Assembly (NCBI GenBank): GCA_035604615.1
Contig: DATNID010000016.1
Span: forward strand, 151,631 to 215,630
Direction: 5' to 3'
From: DATJLY01 sp035604615
GTDB lineage: Bacteria; Pseudomonadota; Alphaproteobacteria; ATCC43930; CGMCC-115725
Length of the DNA stretch: 64,000 nt
The notes under the pieces are model-generated. The model saw nothing but the letters and a program-made list of their open reading frames with translations, was not told where the DNA came from and made no database searches. Below are positions 25,987-37,071 of the stretch, in pieces (position 1 is the stretch's first letter; each line of letters opens with the position of its first letter). Made by a program: the position numbers and the translations under genes.

Positions 25987-27221
25987 GACAGTGGATTGGC
26001 GCGATCGCCGTCCTAGTCCTGGTACTCGCCGCCGCGCCGGCTTGGGCCGATGGCGTACTCGCGACGCTCACCGTGCTGGGGCCGCGCGGCGCGGTGGCGC
26101 GCGCAGTAGTCGACGGCACTGCCTGTCCGGCGATCGAAATCGATGGCAAGCGCGCGGCGATGAATGTACGCATCATGGGTGACTCACGATTTCCGCTCAT
26201 TTGCGACGCCGCCCTTCCGGCCGGCGCGGCCAAGGCGCGGATCGGCGATAGGGACCTGCCGGTGCCGAAGCGGGAGGTTCGCCGCATCGCGCTTTTCGGC
26301 GACAGCGGTTGCCGTGTCGATGGCCATGAGTTTCAGCCCTGCAACGATCCCGCGCAGTGGCCGTTCGCGCGCACCAGCGCCAGCGCGGCCGCGCTCCAGC
26401 CGGACCTCGTCATCCATGTCGGCGACTATCTCTATCGCGAGCGCCCGTGCCCGCCGGTGAAGCCGGGCTGCTCCGGCACGCCTTCGGGCGACGATTGGCC
26501 GGCTTGGCAGGCCGATTTCTTCGCTCCCGCCGCCACCCTGCTGGCGGCGGCGCCTTGGGTCATGGTGCGCGGCAACCACGAGAATTGCGAGCGCGCCGGC
26601 GACGGGTTCTTCCGGCTTCTCGATCCGCGGCCCTACCCGATCAAATGCCCCCGCATCAGCCCGGTCTATCGGGTCGAGGCCAAGCCGCTCGCGCTCTACG
26701 TGCTCGATTCGGGCGAGGCCAACGACACCGAGACGCCGGCGCCGCTGGTCGCGCGATATCGCCGCGAGTTCGCGTCGATCCACGCGCCGCAGGGGGCATG
26801 GCTCCTCAGCCATCGGCCGGTCTGGGCCACCGTGAGCATCGGCAACATGCTCGGCGTCACCGTCGTCGTGAACGACAACGCGACCTTGGAGGCGGCGTCG
26901 GCCAACAAGCTACCCACCGGCATCGCGCTCGTCCTCTCGGGCCACATCCATCGCTTCGAGGCGCTGAGCTTCACGGACCGCCGACCGCCGCAACTCGTCC
27001 TGGGCACGGCGGGAAGCTCCCTCGACCGCGGCGCCGACGTCGAGGTCACCGGGCACGAGATCGGCGGCACCACCATCGCCTATGGCCGCACCTTGCAGGC
27101 CTTCGGCGTCACCACCATGGAGCGTAGCGGCGCGGGATGGGCGGCGACGCTGCACGACGAGGACGGCAATCCTCGCTTCACCTGCACCATTACTGGGCCG
27201 GAAATCGCCTGCGCCCCTTGA
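25983..27221 (+). CDS. Secreted calcineurin-like metallophosphoesterase
   Basis: This 412-residue protein has a signal peptide (MRQWIGAIAVLVLVLAAAPA, cleavage near AWA-D). The metallophosphatase blocks are in order: IALFGDSGC, VIHVGDYLYR, VRGNHENC, LLSHRPVW and LSGHIHRFE. The first block has GDSG in place of the common DxH, as in purple-acid-phosphatase-like subfamilies. A periplasmic phosphomonoesterase or diesterase is expected. ATG 25983 overlaps the stop of the glycosyltransferase gene. The substrate is unknown. Confidence 0.87.
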   Translation: MRQWIGAIAVLVLVLAAAPAWADGVLATLTVLGPRGAVARAVVDGTACPAIEIDGKRAAMNVRIMGDSRFPLICDAALPAGAAKARIGDRDLPVPKREVRRIALFGDSGCRVDGHEFQPCNDPAQWPFARTSASAAALQPDLVIHVGDYLYRERPCPPVKPGCSGTPSGDDWPAWQADFFAPAATLLAAAPWVMVRGNHENCERAGDGFFRLLDPRPYPIKCPRISPVYRVEAKPLALYVLDSGEANDTETPAPLVARYRREFASIHAPQGAWLLSHRPVWATVSIGNMLGVTVVVNDNATLEAASANKLPTGIALVLSGHIHRFEALSFTDRRPPQLVLGTAGSSLDRGADVEVTGHEIGGTTIAYGRTLQAFGVTTMERSGAGWAATLHDEDGNPRFTCTITGPEIACAP

Positions 27222-27222
27222 G

Positions 27223-27744
27223 CTACCAGCCTTCGAGCCGGAACGGAACCAGTTCGGCGTGCTGCTCGCTCAATTCCCGGTACTGGCCGCGATAATAGAG
27301 GAGCGGCAGGGGCACCGCGTCCGCGGCCGTTTCCATGTGAATGACGCGGCCCAGCAGAATCCGGTGGTCGCCGCCGTCGTGGCGGGCATAGGTCTCGCAT
27401 TCGAAGGCGGCGAGGTTGGGGTGGATGACGGGCGCCAGCGTGCCGCTGCGATGGTGGCCGGCCTGCCACTTGGCGAGGTCGCTCTTAGCGAACGCCGCCG
27501 AGACATGGCGCTGGTCCTCGCGCAGGAGGCTCACCGCGAAATGGTCCGCGCGCTCGAAGATCGCGAAGCTGGCGATGCTCCGGGCGAGCGCGACCATGAT
27601 GAGCGGCGGGTCGAGCGAGATCGACGTGAAGGAATTGACGGTGAGGCCGCCGACGCTGCCGTCCTCGAGCATCGCGGTCACCACCGCGATCCCGGTCGGG
27701 AACAGGCCGAGCGCGTCGCGGAACTGGCGGGCGCTGAAACTCAT
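27223..27744 (-). CDS. Flavin reductase domain protein
   Basis: This 173-residue flavin reductase of the HpaC/DIM6 family has FPTGIAVVTA and NSFTSISLDPPLIMVAL, the flavin-binding signature. The C-terminal part has the usual HxxLLGRVI. It supplies reduced FMN or FAD to a two-component monooxygenase, or reduces flavin for other uses; no monooxygenase is next to it. ATG 27744 gives the standard start (MSFSARQFRDALG). It is divergent from the reductase gene at 27872. Confidence 0.88.
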   Translation of the reverse strand: MSFSARQFRDALGLFPTGIAVVTAMLEDGSVGGLTVNSFTSISLDPPLIMVALARSIASFAIFERADHFAVSLLREDQRHVSAAFAKSDLAKWQAGHHRSGTLAPVIHPNLAAFECETYARHDGGDHRILLGRVIHMETAADAVPLPLLYYRGQYRELSEQHAELVPFRLEGW

Positions 27745-27871
27745 GGCGTCGGCACCGGCGAAGGCGTCATCCTCGCTCCCCTGTCGCGGCCCGGCTCGGG
27801 CGGCTCGGCCGTTTGGGCAGACACTCCCATTGCCGTGCGCGCTAATCAATAGCTTGCCGTGAAGGTGTGAC

Positions 27872-28882
27872 ATGCGGGTGATGGAGATCAAGGACGATTG
27901 GGGCCTCGACCATGTGAGTCCGGGGACGCGGCCCGATCCGGAGCCGGGTCCGGGCCAGGTGCTGGTGCGGATGGCGGCCGCCTCGGTCAATTTCCGCGAC
28001 GCGGTGGTGCTGCGGCGCGGCTATGGCAGGCTTTCGGGCACCTTGCCGCTGATCGTGCTGTCGGATGGCGCCGGCCGCGTCGCGGCGCTGGGGTCGGGCG
28101 CGCGCCGCTTCGGCATAGGCGACCTCGTCTGCCCCATCATCATGCCGGGCTGGCACGCCGGCCCCTTGCGCCAGGAGCATCGCGAGGCGCTGCTCGGCGG
28201 CCCGCGCGACGGCGTCATGCGCGAGCTGATGGCGGTGGACGAGGCCGATCTGGTCAAGGCGCCGTCCTTCTATAGCGCGGCGCAGGCGTCGACGCTGCCT
28301 TGCGCCGCGGTCACGGCGTGGAGCGCGATCGTCGGCGCGGGGTTGAAGCCGGGCGCGGTTGTGGTGACGCAGGGGACAGGCGGCGTGTCGCTGTTCGCGC
28401 TGCAATTTGCGCGCATGCTCGGAGCATTGACCATCGTCACCTCGAGGAGTGCGGAGAAACTCGTGCGCGCGGTGGCGCTGGGTGCCGATCACGGCATCGA
28501 CTATCGCGCCGAGCCGGAATGGAGCCGCGCAGTGCGCAAGCTTGCGCCCGAGGGCGCCGACCTGGTGATCGACGTGGGCGGCGCGCAAACGCTGGCGCAG
28601 TCGCTGCGCGCTGTGCGGGTCGGCGGCACGGTCGCGCTCATCGGCGTGCTGTCGGGCGCGCTGGCCGAGCTCGATCTCGGCCGCGTCGTGACCCAAAGCG
28701 TGCGGCTCCAAGGCGTGACCTTGGGGCCCCGCGATCTGTTCGAGGACATGGTCCGCGCGATCGAGCTGCAACGCGTGGCGCCCGCCATCGACGACCATGC
28801 ATGGCGCTTCGAGGACGCGGGCGCCGCCATCGCCGCGATCGAGCAGGGCAAGCATTTCGGCAAGATTTGCGTCGCGTTTTGA
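27872..28882 (+). CDS. Medium-chain dehydrogenase/reductase, quinone-reductase-like
   Basis: This is a 336-residue MDR protein. The N-terminal catalytic fold includes ASVNFRDAVVLRRGYG and a Gly-rich SDGAGRVAALG region. The Rossmann domain carries TQGTGGVSLFALQFARMLGA and VTSRSAEKL, which suggests NADP(H). The structural-zinc cysteine cluster of classical alcohol dehydrogenases is missing, pointing to the zinc-free NADPH:quinone or enoyl reductase branch. The substrate is unknown. It is divergent from the flavin reductase gene, with a 127-base shared upstream region. Confidence 0.87.
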   Translation: MRVMEIKDDWGLDHVSPGTRPDPEPGPGQVLVRMAAASVNFRDAVVLRRGYGRLSGTLPLIVLSDGAGRVAALGSGARRFGIGDLVCPIIMPGWHAGPLRQEHREALLGGPRDGVMRELMAVDEADLVKAPSFYSAAQASTLPCAAVTAWSAIVGAGLKPGAVVVTQGTGGVSLFALQFARMLGALTIVTSRSAEKLVRAVALGADHGIDYRAEPEWSRAVRKLAPEGADLVIDVGGAQTLAQSLRAVRVGGTVALIGVLSGALAELDLGRVVTQSVRLQGVTLGPRDLFEDMVRAIELQRVAPAIDDHAWRFEDAGAAIAAIEQGKHFGKICVAF

Positions 28883-28897
28883 GCGCGGGAGCAGCCC

Positions 28898-31800
28898 CTA
28901 CACCGAGAAATACTTCGCCTGCGGGTGCGTCACGACGATGGCGGAGGTCGATTGCTCGGGCTCGAGCTGGTCTTCCTCGCTCATGCCGAGGCCGATGCGC
29001 TCGGCGCCCAGGAGCTTGAGCAGCGGGCGCTGGTCGGCGAGGTTGGGGCAGGCCGGATAGCCGAAGGAATAGCGGCTGCCGCGATAGGATTGGGTCGCGA
29101 GCGCGTCGACGTCCGGCGTCTCCGCCTCGGCGAATCCCAGCTCGGCGCGGATGCGGAGATGGACCCACTCGGCAAGCGCCTCGGCCATCTCGACCGAGAG
29201 GCCGTGCAGATAGAGATAGTCGCGGTAGCGGTCGGCGGCGAACCATTGCCGCGCGACCTCGGACGCCTTCTGCCCGACCGTCACCGCCTGCACGCCGATC
29301 ACGTCGCGCTCCGGCGCGCCGACATCGCGGAAGAAATCGGCGATGCACAGGCCGCCGTCCTTGCCCTGGCGCGGGAAGGTGATGCGCGCCAGCTCGCGCT
29401 TGCCGTCGTCGGCGAAGAGGATCACGTCGTCGCCTTCCGATGCGCACGGCCAATACCCATAGACCGCCTGCGGCTGAAGAATGTCCTCGGCCACGGCGCG
29501 CTCGATGAGGTCGTCGAGGATGGGCCGCAACTCGGACTTGGCCCAGCATTTGTAGGCGTCGAGCGTGCGCCCGTCCTTGCGATAGCCCCAGTGGAATTGA
29601 TAGAGCATGCGCTCGTTGAGGAACGGCATGAGCGTGCGCACCGGCAGCTTTTCGAGCACGCGCGGGCCCCAGAAGGGCGGCTTCGGCACGCTCACGCTGC
29701 GCGCGAGTTCCGAGCGGCGCAGCCTGATCTCCTCGGTATCGACCGGGCGGGGCGCCGCGGGGCAGGTGGCGCGGCCCAATTTGCGCGTGCGGTTGGCGGG
29801 CTTGGCCTTGTTCTTGGCCCGCATCTCGGTGGCATGCGCGGCGAAGCCGCCGCTCGCGATCTTGTCCATCAGGCCCAAGCCGTCGAAGGCGTCGCGGGCA
29901 TAGGCCACCGCGCCGGCGCCATAGGCGTCGCCGCAATCCTCCTCGACATAGCGCCGCGTCAGCGCGGCGCCGCCCAGCAGCACCGGCGTGGTGATCCCCT
30001 GCCGCGCCATCTCGGCCAGGTTCTCCCGCATCACGGTCGCGGATTTCACCAACAGGCCGGACATGCCGATCGCGTCGGCCTGGTGCTTCTCGGCCGCCTC
30101 GATGATGTTGGCGAGCGGCTGCTTGATGCCGAGATTGACCACCTCGTAGCCGTTGTTGGTGAGGATGATGTCGACCAGGTTCTTGCCGATGTCGTGGACG
30201 TCGCCGCGCACCGTGGCGAGGACGATGGTGCCGCGCTTGGGTCCGTCGACCTTTTCCATGAAGGGCTCGAGGAACGAAGCGGCCGCTTTCATCACCTCGG
30301 CCGAGCGCAGCACGAAGGGAAGCTGCATCTTGCCGGTGCCGAACAGGTCGCCCACCGTCTTCATGCCGTCCAATAGGAAGGTGTTGATGATGTCGAGCGG
30401 CTTCCAGGTCTCGAGCGCCAGCCTCAGATCGTCCTCGAGTCCCTGGCGGTCGCCGTCGACGATGCGCTGGGTCAGGCGCTCCTCGACCGCCTCGGCGCGC
30501 TTCGCCTTCTCGCGCTTCGTCCCCTGGCGGTTCTCGAACAGTGCGATGAAGGCCTGCAGCGGATCGTGGCCGGGCCGGCGCCGGTCGAAGATCAAATCCT
30601 CGGCCGCCCGTGCCTCGGCCGCGGGGATCTGGTGCAGCGGCACGATCTTCGAGACGTGCAGGATCGCCGAGGTGAGGCCGCGCTTCATGGCGTGCGCGAG
30701 ATAGACCGAGTTCAACACGGCGCGCGCGGCGGGCGACAGCCCAAACGAGATGTTGGAAAGGCCAAGCACGATCTGGCAGTCCGGCAACTCACGGGCGATC
30801 GCCTCGATCCCGTCGAGCGTCTCGATGCCGAGGCGACGGTCGTCCTCGTTGCCGGTGCAGATGGTGAAGGTCAAGGGATCGATCAGCACGTCGGATTGCG
30901 GCAATCCGAACGTGTCGCAGGCGAAGGCGACGAGGCGCTTGGCGATCACGAGCTTGTGGGCGGCCTCTTTCGCCATCCCTTGCTCGTCGATGGTGAGCGC
31001 GATGACGGCGGCGCCGAAGCGGCGCGCCAGCTCCAGGCGCTTGCCCGCCGATCCCTCGCCATCCTCGAAGTGGATCGAGTTAATGACCGGCTTGCCGCCA
31101 TAGAGCTCGAGCGCGGCCTGGAGCACCGGCAGCTCGGTCGAATCGATCACCATTGGCGCGGTGACGGCGCCGCGCAGATGACCCATCGCCGCGCGCATGT
31201 CGGCGACCTCGTCGCGTCCGACGAAGGCGGTGCAGAGATCGAGCGCGTGCGAGCCTTCGCGGCACTGCTCGCGCGCCACCTCGACCACGGCGTCCCAGTC
31301 GCCCTTCTCCTGCAGCTCGCGGAAGCGTTTGGAGCCGTTGGCGTTGCAGCGCTCGCCGATCGAGAGATAGGCGTTTTCCTGGCGCAATGGCACGTGCGAG
31401 AAGAGCGAGGCAAGGCCCGGGACCCACACGCTGCGCCGCCCCTTGGCGCGCGGGCGGAACCCGTCGGGCGCGATCCGCCGCAGCATGAGGTCGAGCGCGG
31501 CCACGTGCTGCCGCGTGGAGCCGCAGCAGCCGCCGATGAGATTGACGCCGGACTCGGCGACGAAGCGCTCCTGCCATTGCGCCAGCTCGTCGGGCGACAG
31601 CGGGTAGTGCGCATGGCCGTCGACCAGCTCCGGCAGGCCGGCGTTGGGCTGCACCGAGATGAGCCCGGTCCAGTTGTCGGCGAGCCAGCGCACGTGCTCG
31701 GCCATCTCCAAGGGGCCGGTGGCGCAGTTGATGCCGATGAGCGGCACGTCGAGCGCGCGCACCACGGTCGCGGCGGCGGCGATGTCGGCGCCCACCAGCA

Positions 31801-32380
31801 GCGTGCCGGTCTGCTCGACCGTGACCTGCACGAAGATCGGCTGCGGGCCGCGCGCGCGCTTGGCGCCGTTGACCGCGGCCTTGATCTGCAGCGGGTCCTG
31901 GCAGGTCTCGATCAGAATGGCGTCGGCGCCGCCGGCGACCAGGCCGCGGCATTGCTCGGCGAATGCGTCTTCGAGCGCCTGGTATTCGATATGGCCGAGC
32001 GAGGGAAGCCGCGTCCCCGGCCCGACCGCGCCCAGCACGAAGCGCGGGCGGCCGTCGCTCTTCACGGCATCGACCGCCTCGCGCGCGATCTCGGCGGCGC
32101 GGCGATTGAGCTCGAAGGCGCGGTCGCCGAGGCCCGCATCGGCCAGGGTGATGGGCGAGGCGCCGAAGCTGTTGGTCTCGACCGCGTCGGCGCCGGCGCG
32201 CAGATGGCCCAGATGGATGTCGCGCACCAACTCGGGACGGCTTAGGCACAAGACGTCGGTGTAGTTCTCCTGGCCGTGGAAATCGCGCTCGATGTCGAGC
32301 TTGAGCGCCTGCACCTCGGTGCCCATGGCGCCGTCGCACAAGAGCGTGCGCTCGGCCAGGATGTCGAGAATATGCGCCAT
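28898..32380 (-). CDS. metH: Cobalamin-dependent methionine synthase
   Basis: This 1160-residue protein has all four MetH modules. They are a homocysteine-binding domain (1-310; zinc Cys pair in GGCCGSTRQH), a pterin-binding domain (about 345-610), a B12 cap plus Rossmann domain (about 640-870; DVHDIGKN carries the lower-ligand His), and a C-terminal activation domain (about 900-1155). It methylates homocysteine using 5-methyl-tetrahydrofolate. It is the last gene of a three-gene minus-strand operon with metF four bases upstream. The two reactions are consecutive, which explains the pairing. Confidence 0.97.
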   Translation of the reverse strand: MAHILDILAERTLLCDGAMGTEVQALKLDIERDFHGQENYTDVLCLSRPELVRDIHLGHLRAGADAVETNSFGASPITLADAGLGDRAFELNRRAAEIAREAVDAVKSDGRPRFVLGAVGPGTRLPSLGHIEYQALEDAFAEQCRGLVAGGADAILIETCQDPLQIKAAVNGAKRARGPQPIFVQVTVEQTGTLLVGADIAAAATVVRALDVPLIGINCATGPLEMAEHVRWLADNWTGLISVQPNAGLPELVDGHAHYPLSPDELAQWQERFVAESGVNLIGGCCGSTRQHVAALDLMLRRIAPDGFRPRAKGRRSVWVPGLASLFSHVPLRQENAYLSIGERCNANGSKRFRELQEKGDWDAVVEVAREQCREGSHALDLCTAFVGRDEVADMRAAMGHLRGAVTAPMVIDSTELPVLQAALELYGGKPVINSIHFEDGEGSAGKRLELARRFGAAVIALTIDEQGMAKEAAHKLVIAKRLVAFACDTFGLPQSDVLIDPLTFTICTGNEDDRRLGIETLDGIEAIARELPDCQIVLGLSNISFGLSPAARAVLNSVYLAHAMKRGLTSAILHVSKIVPLHQIPAAEARAAEDLIFDRRRPGHDPLQAFIALFENRQGTKREKAKRAEAVEERLTQRIVDGDRQGLEDDLRLALETWKPLDIINTFLLDGMKTVGDLFGTGKMQLPFVLRSAEVMKAAASFLEPFMEKVDGPKRGTIVLATVRGDVHDIGKNLVDIILTNNGYEVVNLGIKQPLANIIEAAEKHQADAIGMSGLLVKSATVMRENLAEMARQGITTPVLLGGAALTRRYVEEDCGDAYGAGAVAYARDAFDGLGLMDKIASGGFAAHATEMRAKNKAKPANRTRKLGRATCPAAPRPVDTEEIRLRRSELARSVSVPKPPFWGPRVLEKLPVRTLMPFLNERMLYQFHWGYRKDGRTLDAYKCWAKSELRPILDDLIERAVAEDILQPQAVYGYWPCASEGDDVILFADDGKRELARITFPRQGKDGGLCIADFFRDVGAPERDVIGVQAVTVGQKASEVARQWFAADRYRDYLYLHGLSVEMAEALAEWVHLRIRAELGFAEAETPDVDALATQSYRGSRYSFGYPACPNLADQRPLLKLLGAERIGLGMSEEDQLEPEQSTSAIVVTHPQAKYFSV

Positions 32381-32384
32381 GGGT

Positions 32385-33302
32385 TTATACGGCGGCGCGA
32401 AGCTTCGCTTCGGCGCGCACGCCGATCATGTGGCAGATGGCGACGATGAGATCGGCTCGGTTCAAGGTGTAGAAGTGGAACTCGTCGACCCCCTCGGCCT
32501 GGAGGCGGCGGCACTGCTCCGCGGCGATCGAGGCGGCGACCAGGCGGCGCGTGTCGGGATCGTCGTCGAGTCCGGCGAAGAGGTCCGGCATCCAGGCGGG
32601 CAGGCTCGCCCCGCATGCGGCCGCGAACTTCTTCACCTGGGCGAAATTCGTCACCGGCAGGATGCCGGGCACGATCGGCACCGCGATGCCGGCCGCGCGC
32701 GCGCGGTCGCGGAAGCGGAGATAGGTATCGGCGTCGAAGAACAGCTGGGTGATGGCGCGACGCGCGCCGGCGTCGATCTTGCGCTTCAGGTTGTCGAGAT
32801 CGGCGGCTTGGCTCGCGGCCTCGGGATGGGTCTCAGGATAAGCCGCGACGCTGATCTCGAACGGCGCCACGCGCAAGAGGCCCGCGACGAGATCGGCGGC
32901 GTGGGCGTAGCCTTGCGGATGGGGCCGGTAGGCGCCCTCGCCGGCGGGCGGATCGCCGCGAAGCGCGACAAGATGGCGGACGCCCGACTCCCAATAGCTC
33001 CGCGCGACCGCGTCGACCTCGCCGCGCGAGGCGCCGACGCAGGTGAGATGCGCGGCGGCCTGCAGCGCGGTTGCCTTGCCGATGCGGCGCACGGTGGCGT
33101 GGATGCGCTCGCGCGTCGTGCCGCCGGCGCCGTAGGTGACGGAGACGAAGCGCGGCGCGAGCGGCGCCAAGCGCTGCACCGTCTGCCACAGCCGCTCTTC
33201 CATCTCCGCAGTCTTGGGCGGGAAGAACTCGAACGACACCGCGGGACGCCGCGCGCCCGAGGCGGCGAGCGGATCGGCGGCGAGAAGCGCGGCGGCGCCC
33301 AT
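32385..33302 (-). CDS. metF: 5,10-methylenetetrahydrofolate reductase
   Basis: This is a 305-residue FAD-dependent TIM barrel. The N-terminal SFEFFPPKT, SVTYGAGGTTRERI, LVALRGDPP and AITQLFFD blocks are all present. It makes 5-methyl-THF for MetH. ATG 33302 shares one base with the stop of the upstream ArsR/methyltransferase gene (TGATG), so translation is probably coupled. A Gly/Ala-rich N-terminal extension of about 20 residues precedes the conserved core. Confidence 0.95.
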   Translation of the reverse strand: MGAAALLAADPLAASGARRPAVSFEFFPPKTAEMEERLWQTVQRLAPLAPRFVSVTYGAGGTTRERIHATVRRIGKATALQAAAHLTCVGASRGEVDAVARSYWESGVRHLVALRGDPPAGEGAYRPHPQGYAHAADLVAGLLRVAPFEISVAAYPETHPEAASQAADLDNLKRKIDAGARRAITQLFFDADTYLRFRDRARAAGIAVPIVPGILPVTNFAQVKKFAAACGASLPAWMPDLFAGLDDDPDTRRLVAASIAAEQCRRLQAEGVDEFHFYTLNRADLIVAICHMIGVRAEAKLRAAV

Positions 33303-34276
33303 CACTCGGCCCCCACTTCGCCCAGCGCATGGTCGCGCTCGGCCGGCGGCGGCATGCGGCGCGCGAGCCATAGCGCGACGGTGAGCTTCTCGCCCGGGAG
33401 ATGAATGGGCTCGGCCGGCTCCAGCCCCGCCTCGCGGCACCAGCCCATCACCTCGGCATCGGCGAAACCGAGCCGGCGATGGGCGTGCTCGTCGCGCAGG
33501 AACTCGAGCTCGTGGGGCGCGAAATCGGCGATGACGAGGCGCCCGCCGGGGCGCAGCACGCGCGCGGCCTCGGCGATGGCGCGCGCCGGGCGCTCGGCGT
33601 AATGCAGCACCTGGTGGATCACGACCGCGTCGCTGCACGCGCTCGGCAGCGGCAGCTGGTACATGTCGCCCTGGCGGATCGAGCAGTTGACGGCACCGGC
33701 GCGCTCAAGATTGGCGCGCGCGACGGCGAGCATCTCGCGCGAGCTGTCGATGCCGATGGCGCGCTCGACCCGGGGCGCCATCACCTCGAGGATGCGCCCG
33801 GTGCCGGTACCGATGTCGAGGAGATCGTCGATCGGTTCGTCGGCGAGCAACTGCGTCAGCGCCGCCTCGACTTCGCGCTCGTCGATATGGAGCGAGCGGA
33901 TCTTGTCCCACTGCGCAGCGTTGGCGCGGAAATAGGATGCGGCCGCGGCGGCGCGCTGGCGCTTCACCTGGTCGAGCCGCTCGCGGTCGAGCGCCACCAC
34001 CGGGTCCTCCGTCGGAATGAGTTCGGCGAGGCGGCGCGCAAGGTCGCTCGCCGGGCCGCCGCGCGACAAGCGGTAGAATGCCCAGTTCGCCTCGCGGAAT
34101 CGGTCGAGCAGCCCGGCCTCGCACAGGAGCTTCAGGTGGCGCGAGACGCGCGGCTGGCTCTGGCCAAGGATTTCGGTGAGCTCGCTCACGGTCAGCTCGC
34201 CTTGGGCGCACAGCGCGAGGAGGCGCAGTCGAGTGGTCTCGGCCGCCGCGCGTAAACCGGAAAGAAGCTGCTCCAT
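33302..34276 (-). CDS. ArsR-family regulator fused to SAM-dependent methyltransferase (SahR-like)
   Basis: The 324 residues comprise a winged-helix ArsR DNA-binding domain (1-90; ELTEILGQSQPRVSRHLKLL) and a class I methyltransferase domain (about 125-300; LLDIGTGTGRILE). The domain probably senses S-adenosylmethionine or S-adenosylhomocysteine rather than acting as an enzyme (inference). It leads the metF-metH operon, which it most likely controls. ATG 34276 follows a GGGGA; ATG 34291 is an alternative. A 20-bp perfect palindrome lies 28 bases upstream of the start, as expected for autoregulation. The arrangement is common in alphaproteobacteria and is related by function to the SahR regulators of SAM recycling. 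Confidence 0.85.
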   Translation of the reverse strand: MEQLLSGLRAAAETTRLRLLALCAQGELTVSELTEILGQSQPRVSRHLKLLCEAGLLDRFREANWAFYRLSRGGPASDLARRLAELIPTEDPVVALDRERLDQVKRQRAAAAASYFRANAAQWDKIRSLHIDEREVEAALTQLLADEPIDDLLDIGTGTGRILEVMAPRVERAIGIDSSREMLAVARANLERAGAVNCSIRQGDMYQLPLPSACSDAVVIHQVLHYAERPARAIAEAARVLRPGGRLVIADFAPHELEFLRDEHAHRRLGFADAEVMGWCREAGLEPAEPIHLPGEKLTVALWLARRMPPPAERDHALGEVGAE

Positions 34277-34303
34277 GATCCAAATCCCCATCGCGAGCGA
34301 TTC

Positions 34304-34323
34304 ATATAAGCATATCCTTATAT
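34304..34323 (-). promoter_or_regulatory. Palindromic operator of the arsR-metF-metH operon
   Basis: This is a perfect inverted repeat, ATATAAG (34304-34310) and CTTATAT (34317-34323), around a six-base centre CATATC. It lies 28 bases upstream of the ArsR/methyltransferase start codon in an A+T-rich island that stands out from its surroundings. It matches the ATATAAxg-type palindromes found upstream of methionine-cycle genes controlled by ArsR-family SahR-like regulators. Confidence 0.7.
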
Positions 34324-34327
34324 TCCT

Positions 34328-34347
34328 GTATAGCGAAATTCGCATAC
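34328..34347 (-). promoter_or_regulatory. Second, imperfect palindrome beside the met operator
   Basis: The outer arms are GTAT (34328-34331) and ATAC (34344-34347), with inner GCGAA and TTCGC. One base of asymmetry makes it imperfect. It is adjacent to the main operator and could be a second regulator site or part of the promoter. The evidence is only the symmetry. Confidence 0.35.
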
Positions 34348-34542
34348 GCCTGGGTCGCTTTGGCTTGCCCATTTTGCCCACCCATTTGCTAACGCCGAGT
34401 GTGGGATCGCCGTCGGGGGCGGGTTCGGGCGAAGATTGGTGGGAGGAGGAGCGGAAATCGTCGTGTTTCCGCGCTCCTTCCATTACCAGCTGGCAACGAT
34501 TTTCTGCTACAAGGGAGGCTGCCGTTTCGCCTGGGGGAGACT

Positions 34543-35157
34543 ATGCGAGTCCGGCCATTCCTGATCCTGTGCGCCCTTCTCATCGGCCTGGGCCCGGCCC
34601 GGGCTGCCCCGCCCGATGCCGCCCTCTTCATCGACCGCCTCGTCGCCGAAGCGCTCGATACGATCCGCGACAAAGACCTGCCCGACGCGGTGAAGACGCA
34701 GCGGCTCGATGCCCTGTTGAAGAGCAGTTTCGACATCCCGCGCATCTCGCGCTACGTGCTCGGCCGCTTCTGGAACGCGACCAGCGAGCCCGACCGCCGC
34801 ACCTTCGCCGAGCTGTTCGAAAGCTGGGTGGTGCGGAGCTATGCCGGGCGGCTCTCTGAATATCGCGGCGAGGGCGTCAAGGTGGTCGGCGCGCGGCCCG
34901 AGGGCGACGGCGGCGCTGTCGTCTCGAGCGAGATTATCCACGAGTCGGGTCCGCCGACCAAGGTCGAGTGGCGAGTCGCGGGCAGCGGCAACGACTACAA
35001 GATCCTCGATGTCGATGTGGCCGGCGTGAGCATGGCGCTCACCGAACGCGAGGAGATCGCCGCCACCATCCAGCAGAACGGCGGCACGGTGGCGCAATTG
35101 AATCGCGTCCTCGCCCGAAAGCTCGGCATCCAGAACACCGCCGACGCCTCGCACTGA
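34543..35157 (+). CDS. MlaC/Ttg2D-like phospholipid-binding periplasmic protein
   Basis: This 204-residue protein has a signal peptide (MRVRPFLILCALLIGLGPARA). The MlaC fold features are visible: FDIPRISRYVLGRFWN near residue 65, then FAELFESWVVRSYAGRLSEY, then VEWRVAGSGNDYKILDVDVAGVSMALTER. MlaC carries phospholipids between the outer membrane and the inner-membrane MlaFEDB transporter. No mlaFEDB genes are adjacent, so this copy is an orphan or serves another lipid (hopanoid-associated HpnM relatives look similar). GGGGGAGA precedes ATG 34543. Confidence 0.85.
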   Translation: MRVRPFLILCALLIGLGPARAAPPDAALFIDRLVAEALDTIRDKDLPDAVKTQRLDALLKSSFDIPRISRYVLGRFWNATSEPDRRTFAELFESWVVRSYAGRLSEYRGEGVKVVGARPEGDGGAVVSSEIIHESGPPTKVEWRVAGSGNDYKILDVDVAGVSMALTEREEIAATIQQNGGTVAQLNRVLARKLGIQNTADASH

Positions 35158-35170
35158 GGCCGCGGAAGAT

Positions 35171-36853
<1,683 letters not shown>

Positions 36854-37071
36854 CGGCCGTTCCTAGCGCGGAGGGCGCGACGCGGCAACCGGGGCTCGGT
36901 CGACGCGGCTTTAGACGCCTCTTAAAGTTTTGATTATTAAGCCAGAATTCTCGAACGATGGATTATACAGGTGACGTCGGGCGGCTTTTGCGGTCGACGT
37001 TTCTTAACGCTTGCATGGCTCGATACTTCGTAGCATTCTCGTTTTGTACTCACATCATCGGGTGGTCGCCC

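Noticed and set aside
28898..34276. SAM-II or SAH riboswitch upstream of the met operon
   Set aside because: The leader between the operator and ATG 34276 is only 27 bases, too short for either riboswitch; a protein operator explains the palindrome better.
36958..37071. 38-residue N-terminal extension of the methyltransferase
   Set aside because: The extra residues do not look like any methyltransferase, and ATG 37072 starts directly before the conserved core.
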